Origin: Ectocarpus siliculosus
Lineage: Eukaryota > Sar > Phaeophyceae > Ectocarpales > Ectocarpaceae
Assembly (NCBI GenBank): GCA_000310025.1
Contig: FN649728.1
Span: forward strand, 7,060,492-7,124,491
DNA: 64,000 nt
Reading direction: 5' to 3'
This document shows, piece by piece, positions 51,601 to 63,600 of this stretch (position 1 is the stretch's first letter; every line of letters begins with the position of its first letter). The notes under the pieces are model-generated. The model was given only the letters and a program-made list of their open reading frames with translations. It was not told where the DNA came from and did not search any database. The translations under genes were made by a program, and so were the position numbers.

Positions 51601-54600
51601 GATGACGCAACCCATCCTCTGGTCTAAGGCCTCCTTTAGCTGCAGCATCTTGCGCACCTGGTGTATGCAAAAATATGGGTCAAGGTTGATCTAGACTTAG
51701 TACTTGCGTACGCTTGTTTGGCGGTGGTACGGGTTGGTGAAAGGCGATACAACGAGCCCCCTTTCAAACCTCGTGACCCACTCAACGCAACGCAACATTG
51801 TCCACTCCATACTTTTTCTAGCTGCTGTTAACAGGGCACCAAAGTTTCAGATTTGGGTTTTTGGAAATCTGCCATGTGATCTATGCCTCAGAAGCAGCCT
51901 CCGGTGCTACTCAACGTACGTTGGAAGCATGTTTTGCAAGCACTATTCGGTGCCTCGTTGGAACATATAGACGGAAACGCCCGGGTTAACAAATTCACCA
52001 GCAACCTTCTCGATAATCAACTCTTGCCTGCGCATCGTTGACCTCCAGGAAAAATGGTTTCGCCGTCATCACCTCGCGGATAGCTTCCTCCAGCTCACCC
52101 TTAGGCACGGTTGAGCATTTCACGGCAAACACGGTTTCGGTGGCTTATCGACAGGCTACACAGAAAGCGATTGGTTTTTTTCAGCGCCTGACAAGGACCG
52201 CAACATCCCAGTTTTTGATCGTCCCGCCCGAGTCTTGCCAAGCAAGCATGAATACAGAGGAAGTCGTAGTTGTACTTGTAAGTGAGCTGAGTTTGAAGCC
52301 GATTGGTTCGAAGTGTACGAACAAGACATGGTGAAACAAGATATTCCCCGCCGGTTAATCCTGTGTCCTCCCTTACCCCAGGGATGTCACTGCTTTCCGC
52401 TCCCGGGAACACGTCCCCGATGAGAGCGAGAAACTGCCGGGTGTCGCCGTAGGTGAGCTTGGACAGGGTGTTGACCCGTACCGCCTTGATCAGTAGCTCA
52501 CGCTCGCCGGCAGCGTCGATAGGATTTCCTTCTCGTTTCGCCGCCTTTTTTGTGTTGTTGCATCGAAATACAACAACAAAACAAAAGAAGGAGCAGCGGC
52601 GGGCAGAAACGGGGTTTGGGCATGGAGTTTGCGGCGAGGAAGGACACGGACGTCTGCGGAGGCACATGCGCGGCTAGATAAGAGTGGAACTCAAACAGCC
52701 ACGATAAGGACAATCATGGGGAGAGGTCAAACCATACCTGAATGAGCTTGCCGCCAGTGTTGAGAACCGCTTTCAAAGCCCGAAGTCCCCAATCGTAGTG
52801 CTGCTGCCTGGACAATAGCTGCTTCGACAGCGTGAACATAGACACAATCTTCGACGCCAAGTCCTTTGCGCCAGTAAACCCTTCGGAGCTCAGTATCACC
52901 TAGGGTTTCACATGGACAACGGTTGAACAAAACTAAGAATGGAGGGATCAAGAACCGACGTGGTATCATGCAAGTCAATAAGATTGGCGCAATGGGTTTG
53001 AACATTTTGCGCATACAGCTCTCGACGGATGGGTCGGGGAGTAAACGAGTGAGATCGCATGTTGCCTACGTGGGTCGGGAGTCTAGTTGGCTGTAGAAGT
53101 TGATCCAAAACGAGATTGAAAAGGCGGTGTGTGGACCCCTTCCTATTTCTACGGGTTTGAAGCAGGAACTTGTGGGGCCACTGAACTCTGCTTGAGAGGC
53201 TCGACATCTTTGGAACGCATCTGCCGCTCTCTCTGACACAGGTGGCGCTTGTACAGCCCCAAACGAGCTATATAGGGGATTCGCAATCCCTTGCCTAGAC
53301 TCGAGAGATTCTCCCACCACACCGCTGTTGCACTTCAAGTAACCCACCTCGGCAATGAGCTCATTGTCCGGACGTCCCATAGCAACGGGTCGGAAGAGCG
53401 CCTTGAGGTTGTCGGGAAGCTTGCTGCGACCTCCGTACTTCTTCCCTGCCGGGTTCAGGGTCACGAAGATTCCGGCGTTCAAGTCCACATCGATTTCCCG
53501 ACCGAGAATCCTGGATTTTGGAAAGGCCGAGGAGGAGAATAGGACGAGGGGTAAGTGGAGCCGACATCCCTTGATCCCAAAGAACGCGTTGAAGAAGCGG
53601 CTCAACGCCACAGGCACGTTGTACTGCGATCGTTAACTCTTGCCTCAGAGATGGTCGTTTAGCCTTGATGGCGTCCTGGATGATCTGAATCTGTTGCGAG
53701 ATGGCCGACAGCTGATCTTCCTTGAGGCGGTTGAACTCGTCGAAGCAGCCCCAGGCACCGCACTGGAAGATGAAGCGTGCAGAGAATCCAAGGCGGCGAG
53801 GGTTGGAAAATCACGCCAGCCGAGAATGCTAGCAGAAGGAGGGTGGGGCATGCTGATGAAGAGACTGTGCTGTCCGGGTGTCATGCACTCAACGCTTGCT
53901 GAGGGTTTTGACAACGACGCAATATCCTTGATGCGAGGTCATTCCACCTGCTGCTAGTCAGGTTTCGTTGGTCGAACTTTGTTCGGGAAAGAAAAATCCT
54001 TTGCTTTCGATCTTTTGGCCTGAGTTGAAATCGACGGTTAGCGCATAAACATCTGGTGGCATACTTGTGCAGTTGAAAGGCAAGAATCGCGTGCGACCGA
54101 TTGTATGAGGGACAGAATTAGTAAATATGGAGAAGGTGGTAGCGCCAAAATAGTACAATGTCAGGTGCAACTACAGTAGCGAGCACGAAAGATAGACTGT
54201 TATTCGATTGTCTACAGTAGTATTATCGATGCATGAAATTAGTGACGACAATCCTTTCCAAGATAGTGCTGTATCGGGCGACTAAAAGTCGTCTTCAAAC
54301 ACCCACTTCCACACCTTCATCGGCTTCATCACCTTCTTGGTATTGTTCGTCTTGTTCGTCTTCTTCTTCATTGTGATTTCATCGTGTGCATCTTCTTACT
54401 CATTGTGACATCACGATGAACAAGAAGGCGAGAACGAGATTAACAATCCCGAGAAGATGAAGGAAAGTGAGAAATATATGTCGTCAATCGCACGCATCAA
54501 TTTACATTTGACAGCAGGTTGTTTCACGGATATTATGCTTGCTTGTTGTCCCGAACAACGTACTCTGTGGCGTTGCACCTTCCCTATTTGTGTTGCACGC

Positions 54601-57600
54601 TTTCGCACGCGAATGCCTTTTATGCGTGAGGCAGTAACCCACAACGGCTTGTCTTACGCTGAATCAGGGCGTACCTTGACCAGGCCAATGAAGATCCTGC
54701 CCATGCTCTGAAAGTCGATTCCCTCGTCGCAGTTGAACACAAGCACCTTCAGGTCCGTGAATGGTTTTGGGGCACGGGACAAGCGGCGAAATAAGTATGC
54801 ACGCCCCCCAACCGAATGCCGAAACTGTATGGTGAGTGAGGAGTCACTGTAATAGACGCGCTCTCCGGTCTCTATTGATTGGCCATTGCGAGGTTTCCCG
54901 AAACTAGCGCTAGAGACTTGCGGAACAGACTCCTCCACAAGACTTGCTTAACGACGGGGCCCCTTCACAAGGAACCCTGAGCACACTATGGAAAATAGCT
55001 TCCGCAGGTACGGCGGGCTTTCACACCATGTAGAGGGCACCAACCGCCAACACTCCCAAAAATTTCCACGCAGTCCACAAGCACCTCGCACGGCCAAATA
55101 GAAACTGACCCTTCGCTATGCTACCATGACGAAAAATATGGGGTGGAAAATATTTCAGCAGCAACAACGACATGTACGCGTAGGGGCGCCTCACTTGGCG
55201 GCCGAACGCTTGCCCCAGCGCCTTGACAGATTCTGTCTTCCCTGTGCCCGCGGGACCGTAAGGGTTTCCTCCAAAGCCCATGTGCATGCCCTGCACGGGG
55301 AGGAAAATGGCGAAAGGATGTTGGTGCAATGCAATCCTGATAACGTTTATACCCCGTGTAGGGGGGGGGAGAACGCTTTGGCCGGTCCATGTTCTGGCGC
55401 CTCTGCTTCCGCGACATGGCGATGGTCTGGGGTACGGCCTGCCACAGCACTCGTGCAGAGTTCAACGCTCAACTGTGCTTTGGTAGGCAGAATGCGTCTG
55501 AACTTTTTGCTAAGCGTAAAACACCTTGGTATTTCATATGGGACAAGTTTGTTCACCCTTAAGGATTGGCACGCTCGGGGACACTCGGTGAAGGTACGCA
55601 CGGTTTTTTCGACATGTGAAGCGAACGCGCACTAGTTGGACCCAATCACATCGGCGATGACGAAGACAGAACCGGTATTGAATCACCTGTGTCAGCGTTA
55701 GATAGCACTTGTCGGTGAGGGGAGTGTGCACGAGCTTTGGGGCGTTTCCCTGGTATTCGTAGGAGTAGCCGAACCTCGCGCTGCTCATCTTAATGATGGC
55801 GCTCCCGCCCTTGACATAGTATCGCAGTTGCTTCTGCCATATCCAGTCGTCCACCGACTCGGCGGCGTTCCTGGTCAATCATACCGCAGAGCGTTAACAT
55901 GTATCCGAACGCAGTCGCATGGTGGCAGAGGATGGGCGTATTTAGCAAGTGACGATAAGGTGAAGCCCGTCAAATTGAGTCGTGAAACTACAAAGCTCGA
56001 GTGTTCTACACGACGACAACAGTACAGCGATTTCAACGCTAAACTTGTCTCGCGGATGACCAGTCGGAGAATCTTCTTTGCGCCTTCGGTGGGCGTGGTC
56101 CCTACTAGCAGCAGCGGGTGCTAAACCCCCACCACCACCGCTGCCACCATCACCACGATATCCTTAAACAACAAAAACAAGAACCAAGGCTTGTGTCGCA
56201 AACCAAGCTCACTTCTGAAGCTGATCTACGACGTCCATGCTATGCACCAGGTCCAGTACGAGTGCCTTGATCTTAAGCTGCATGAGGGGCCGTGACGACA
56301 GGTCGTAGGCGGTGTACTGCTCCAGCAGCTGCCGAAGAGGATGCATGAGCCCGCTCACATCACCCTGCAAAACATCAAGAAGTTGGTGGGAGAAATCGTT
56401 ATATATCGCAAGGATACCACGCATTTGTAGTGGTTGTGAAGATTGCCGATTGTGGGTGTTTAAGACCCTATTTCGTTCTTGGATTATGGTTGGTGTTTTG
56501 CCAGATTACAATCATCAGTTCCCCCATGTTCCCCTATTTTTTGACAGCTCGCGTACGTGGTACTCGCAAGTGATTGGCGATGCTGCTTTATCCACGGATT
56601 TGCATTTTTTGTGTCATGAAGTACTGTATAACCCCGAAGGACGTTTTTGAGGCCACAATAATATCGTCGTTTACTGTGCTTCAAGGCGGTAGACATTAAC
56701 CGCGGGCGAAGCACGACCCTCCGACTGTCAGAGCTAAATCTTAATCTTGTCAGCCCCACCCCGAGTGTTTCACGGCAGGACGAAGTTGAAACTGTGCTGT
56801 ATAACCGCTTTCTTTCAAACAAGAACTATTTAACATTCGACCACGGGGGATAACCTGCGGCTTCCTTTCGCTCACCTGGGAAACGGCTACCTCCGCGTGG
56901 TCGCAGAACTTGATTTGTTCGGCGAGGCACAGCAGCTGCAATATTCAACATGGTATCGTAGAGCGACGAAAACGGGAGCGCACCCGCGCGAGCAGCGTGT
57001 TAATTTGGAACTGGGAACCGCAAGAATGTTTGAGCGTGGGACGGAGCATCACTTTGAAGGGGTCAAGAGCGCGATGACTTCGGAATGTTAGTCGCCATCT
57101 TGCGACCCCCTGGAAGAACGGAAGATTCATCGTGCCGGCGCACCCTCTGCTGACATCGACCATGCCGTCATCTGTGGCGGGATCTCGACGCAAATCTGAC
57201 AACACGTGGTCCAAAATGCACCCGGCACTCATCCTTCCTTATCTGCCTTCCAGGCACCGTCGTCAAACTCTACAGTAGGCGCTAGCAACCGCGGGATACC
57301 TCAGTTTCGAGTGACAGCCCTTTCGACAAGCATTTTCTACCATCTTTGATAGGTACTGCCGCCAACAGGTGGCTATCGCCGTCCGTCACATCACGCTCGC
57401 TACTTTTCCACCTGGCTCGGGAACCGCTCGTAGTCGATCTGCCCACGCAGGCATTCCTGAAGAAGAGACGTCAGGGTTCCTTTCATCTCGACGTTAAGGT
57501 GTTCCAGCCACTCTTCCACTCTCTCCGACACCGGCACGGGGGTGTTCAGGGACACCTGCGTCCACCCAGGCGTATGAGGTTGGGGCTGATACTCGAACAC

Positions 57601-60600
57601 TGGGATGGACTCCCCACACCAGTATTCGGCGGTAAAGACACAGAGAACACCTAGCTGCAGGACATAGTTGCCAAAAGGGTTTCGATTAAGGCAGTTCCCG
57701 TGTCTGCGGGAAACCAAACGGGGCTGGCATGACAGAGTAGGTCAGCCCCCTTCGGAACGGTGCGACAAACATCGAAGGTTGGAAAGCTTTGAGGACAGAT
57801 TGCGGCCATCACAACGCATATATGCTTTGAACTTGCCTCGAGACACAACCGGTCTTCTTCAATAAACGTTATCAGCTCATGAAACTCGTCGGCGCAACTT
57901 GCACGGCTGCAACACGCCTTCCGAGACAACCGACAGCATCCCGCACGCTCGGAGTTGTTTCTCTGACAACTAAAAGAGCGAGAAACTTGCCTTTTCCCCG
58001 GCAGAACTGAGCATAGCGATGATCTGCGTCTCTTCCTTGTTGAACTCCACGCCATGAATTCCTTGGAAAAGCTTCTTGAGGTGAGCCTGGATGATAGTCG
58101 GGTTCTTCGCCTAGAGAAGACAGGGGGAAAGTAGTCCCGACCGTTTTGTTACCGGTATGGTCAGTGGACTTGCTTGACAAGGCACAGTGCCACGTTGGCC
58201 AACCGTTTTGCGGTTCGGCTTGTTACCGTTAGTTTCTGATTTGACGCGGTCAAACTGTCGGTTGCAGCGAGCGGCTACTGCCCTCAAAGACCCCACCATA
58301 ACGGCGACCGATGGTGGTCGCGCTTGGAATGTTTGGTTGAACATGAGGAAGGTGCGAGGAGAGAGCTTTCGCTTCCTCACCTGCCCTAGAATCTCCAGCA
58401 AGTCCTCGTCACCGATAAAGTAGAACCTTGGCATGGCCGACCTCTTCTCCTCCAAGAAGTCGGACAAGGCTTTCTGGCACCTGTCTCATGCGATAGTTAT
58501 GACAGTCAGTTACGGCCATCACCAGTAATGTGTAGATTCGGGGCGTTCCAGTCCATGCTACGGCGTGCAAAGTATGGGCCAAAAACGGGAATCTGTATAT
58601 ATATAGGAGAAAACTCAAAGGTTATTTGCATGTGGGGTTGTGTTGCGGAGCACAAGAACTTGGTGCAACGTGTGTTTTGGTCTATCAACGCACTCTCCAG
58701 CGTGTCGAGGGGAAGACGACTCAATGGAAGTGAGGGAGTATGACCTTGAGCATTCCGTTTTCACCCCCATTCGTCGCGCACGAGCTGCCCAAGAGACCAG
58801 GCACAAATACCTGTGACAGCCAAGTCTCACTGTGCACCCACCTCTCCAACTGATCCAGGGACGCGCCCAGCTGCCCGCGGAGGTCGGGGAAAAGCTGTTC
58901 ATCCGCCAACGAGAACAGGCGACGGTCGATCTCGACCTGGTTGAACACCGAATGAACAGCGCCATACGGTGGCAAGACATATGGGGGGTAGGTAATGCAG
59001 CATGCGAGAGAGGGGTGTTGGCAGAATATATGTGGGTTCCTAGAAAAGAATCCTTCCAGAAAAAAAAAAAAAAACTGAAACTATGCGTTTCCAGGGTTGG
59101 CGCTGTTTGTTGGAAGAGCCTGTAGCTGCATGTGTGATGCGGCGGCAGACCCTGGACCCTAAATTAGACAATTCAAGGCCACGAAAATGGAAATGCCGTA
59201 CAAATGCCGATTGTCGCTCGTACAGAGGCGACTCGCGAGTCGTCAGGGACCATTCATGCAGGCATGCAACCTGACGGCATACACCAACCTTGGCCATGAT
59301 GTCACGAAACTCTTCTTCAACGCGGCGGAATCGTCCCTGCTCCGCCGGTAAGGCGCCCATCCCAAAAATTGGCTCGAGGTAAACCCACTTTCTCTGGATC
59401 TGGTTCAGGGTGTGCAGAGCGTAGTCCAACACGCCGAGCTTTACCTGCGGCACAGACAGCAACATAAAAGTGTGTCTTGGCTGGACAGAATGTGGTGTTG
59501 TGTGCGGCCACCACGAAAGACGGGTTTTGCGGACTAGAAAAAGAAGCGGCTTACTGTGAATGTGTCAACCTGTGCACCTTGACCTAGGTTCCTTGACGCT
59601 GCGAAATGCTTTCGTGCTCTTTTCGCCGCATGATTTCCCCCCGCCTGCGAGGCTATTGAAATATTGTCACTTCCTTTCGAAGTCACTTGCTTTCAAAGTG
59701 TCTAGGGCGCCCTCGAAAGGTCCATTGGAGCTCTTCCCAAAACCCAGCAAGGCACACCATGCTTGCGACAGTAGTTGTCCAAAAAGTGTCGGTATCTCTA
59801 AATTCTGGCATTCGCGGTGGTGTCGTAAACAAGCAAGAACAGCGCGTTCGGAAGCATGATCACGGATCGGCGCACCTCGTACGTGATTCCCTGGTCTTCG
59901 AAGGCCTTGAAGAACTGGCTCTCTTTCAGGGACGCCAACAGGCTCTGCTTGTCGCCCAGCTCGAGAAAGACGTCGCCCCAGTCGCGGATGAGCGGGGTCC
60001 TCCGGCCGTTCTCCTCGTGATCGACCAGCTTGAGCTCGGCGGTCTGGGACCATGCCACCAGCTCTTGGAGAGCCTCACGGATGGTAACCTTCGTGTTGCG
60101 AAAATAGTTTCGAAAAATTGAGGGTTCGGAATATTAATGTCCCGCTGAAATGACCGACACTGTCCCGGACCGTCAATCATAGGGGCTTCAAGACGCGCGA
60201 CACCAACAAAAATCACCCGGCCGGGCGCTACATTCCATGCAGTAGATGTTGTTCCCACCGCCTTCGCAAACCTTACTTCAAACCATTAGAAATCCCAACG
60301 CTGTGAGCAGTGCTCTAACAACGTGGCACATGACTTCTCAGTAATAATGTCGATGGTCTTGTTCGACCAGAGCGGAGAGAGAACTGCCGTGCCTACCTCT
60401 CCCTGTGCCCTTGACTGCAGATGCTTGACGAACTGCAGCAGCGCCGGGTCCGCCAAGCGGTCCATCGCCGACAAAAAGTGGCTGACCATGAGGTTCTCCA
60501 GACGCACGCTGCGGTCGAGACCAAGCTTTCCCTGCGGAAAACAAACCGCATTGGTTGTTGGGCGAGGGAGAATGAAGGATACACGGCATGTTTCCGAATG

Positions 60601-63600
60601 CATAGTGCAACGTTAACGTTTCTTTCAAGCCAGGAGGGGGTGCTGGGACCCATGGCGTACGGAAAGGCCCTGCTGCTGGAGGCGTTCGACAACCTGTGCG
60701 ATCCACACCCGACGTTTCAAAAAGCAATAACCACATAGCCAGCCAGAGCGTTCCACCCGAAGATCCCAACTGCTGGCTGCTGGGCATTCACACGTCCGTT
60801 CGGGGTCTTGCTTCGCTTGAACGAAGGTCTCCAAAGACCTTTCCGAAGGCCTTCCGCAAAGGCTCGATCTAAAACTGATTTTCGGCGAAAAATCTACGTA
60901 GATTTCCTATCAAACTCGGGCAACGAAGCGCACCAGACGGAACTCGTCAGGACACGCACGCGTGCTTGAAGCCCATATAGACTATAGCTGGAATGTCAGG
61001 CGTTGTGTGGCAGTGTCCTACGTTGTTGTCATGGAGTCCAAAACGCTTGCAACGGAGGGGGGGCTTGTGATGACAGAGCGGAATAGTGCGCTCCCAACCC
61101 TCCTTCATGCACAGAAGAGCGTGCCTGAAACACTCAAAGTTTGTGGTCCAGTACACAAGTGACGTCTGTGTTTGTCTTCTCCGGCTCCAAAAAAAAAAGT
61201 TCATCCACAAGCAACCAGGACGCCACGCCTATAGCCTACAAGGAGCGAGCCACCCTCCCCCGCCCTTGAAATCGGGATTTCACCGCACCTGCAAGAGTGC
61301 GCTCCAATGCTCCTCCTTGAAAGGCTCGCCTCTACAATATTTTAGGGTGGGTGTTGCCTTTCTCATTCGCTCCAGCTCCTGCATGAATAGAAAATGATTG
61401 GCGGGCGAGCACAGCAAGCAGAACGAGAATTCACTCGATTTCGCCTTTAGTTTTCCGTGAGAGAGGTGCTTTTTCATGTAGCGTTGTATCGCGTGGTATG
61501 TATCAGTCGCTTTCTAAAGCTCGACACGTCCGCAACAAGGAGAGTGCATAGACGTCACGAGCTTGTGGCCAAATACTGTCTTCTTCATTAAGCCTGTGAG
61601 GCTGCAACGTCTGGTCCACGATACACATACATTTGACCAAAGTTCGCATAGGGCAACGCAAGCCGTGCGCTTTTCAGGCCAACCAAAGCCGTGAAGTAAG
61701 ACATTTGTAATTTTCTCGAGGGTGCTCAGCCCAACGCCTTTCAAGAGGCTAGAAGCACTCTGGTCAAGACCGGAAATACGTCGGACAAGTGGGGAGGTAG
61801 CTCTGACCCATGATGGTGCATCGAAACACTCCCACGGACGTTGTGTCAAACCACGCGCATCCAGAAGGCGAGTGATGAAAAACGCGGGGTGAATTGCACT
61901 ATGGCGACCTGCCTGGTGGATGTGCTCCGTAACCGTGTCCGCTCGCTGTGCCTCGGCAAGACGGGCCTTGATGACCTCGATCCACTTGGTGGCGAGGTCT
62001 TGCAGCGCGAAGACATTCGGTCGGAAGCTGATCCAGTCCTGATCCGCCAGGGCCTGTAGACACAAGCAAACAAAAAACGGAATGGCGGATACATTCAAGC
62101 TGGGATCTGTTCTGCGAATACCGCCCCCTTTGTACCAAGAAGAATGGTTGTCGCGGGGTTTGGGTCGTTCTGCAGCATGTCAGGCTCAGTTCTGCAGCAT
62201 GACCTCATTTGGTCAAAATCTCACGAGGTTCCCAGCAGGGCACGCACACCTTTAGCTCGGAGCTGTACTCTTTGTAGAGGGCCCAGCTTGACTCGGTGGC
62301 CGTTAAGTCTTCCTCGATGGCGTCCACCCCTTCCAGTCGTGGCGCCGGCATTCCGAACGACACGCAGTTTTCCTTGAGGGTTTCCGCCTGACGCAGGCGT
62401 GTGGATAGCGATCAAATTTACGCTTGTGTCAAAATACAGTATTTCCGATGCAAGATCATGCTATGTAGCATCCACATCCTAGTTGTAGACGTTTCCACCC
62501 ATAACGCGTGCGCTGTCGTTAGCATCCACCCCCAGCTGGCTATTTTGATACATGATATGAGCTCGTTCATCAACGAGGGTAAACACGCCTCACCTCTTGT
62601 ATCTCAAAACCTAACCTAACACCCTAGATTGTGTTCCCAAAGCTGGCCGGGCCATGACATGAACATCAATATTCTCTGCAGGGGTGACTGCTAGTGAACC
62701 CTCGTCCCTTTTACCCTCCTCAAGGAACTCTTTCTGTCAAGACGGAACAAGTTTCAGAAGGACAAAACGGTGTATTTCGTCTCCCCCCCGCCGTCTACAA
62801 TAGTTCGGTGAAAGTGACAAAATTCCAATCGGGCATCACTCGATTCCATACCCTTGGCCTCATTTCCCTTTCGCGCGCGTACCTTGCTCTGGTGCTCCTG
62901 GAACTGCTCACGCCAGTCGCCAAGCGCAGTGAAGACCCGCTCCACCTCAGCCGTAGACCAATCTTTCATCTCCTGGGGCTTCAGCGCTCGCCACCTCGCA
63001 CCAAACTTGTCGATCATCTAATGTGAGGAGAAACAGAAAGCATATTGTCGTCGCGTACGCGACGTTGGCTCTCAATGTGTATGTCATGGGTCATCGAGAA
63101 AAATGCTAGTGCCCGTTTTGTGGCATACTTCATACTACGATCAAGTACCTCGAATAGTTTAATAGTTTGTCTGGTGAAGTGGTTTGGCTGACGTCGCGCC
63201 TACCCATGTCTATAGTATATACCAGTGGCGTGGAATGATGTCAACGCGTGCTTTCAAGAATTTGTGTACTCGCGTGAAACTTCTTTTTTAGGTGAACCAT
63301 TCCGTGCGCTCTACACTGTTTACATAGCCTCCGTACCATTCTCGGGGTACTCGAATAACGTCCCACCTGATTTAACTGCATGACTTCCTCCTCGAGAACG
63401 CCCTTCAGACTCTCCTTCTGCTCTTCTACCATCTCCTGGAAAGCCTCCGCCGCGATGTCGAACTCGTCCCACCTTCCGCCCTCCCCGTCTAATCCGGCCA
63501 TCTTAGAAATCGCCTCTGATGCGTCCACCTTCGGGGTAACGAGAGTTAAGCAACAGCCCACGGCTGAATACACAAATCTTCCAATAACCTATGCACGAGG

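Noticed and set aside
61909-61912. GT donor four bases beyond the GC donor of exon 61913-62053
   Set aside because: It would shift the frame before the conserved [18 protein letters not shown] exon.
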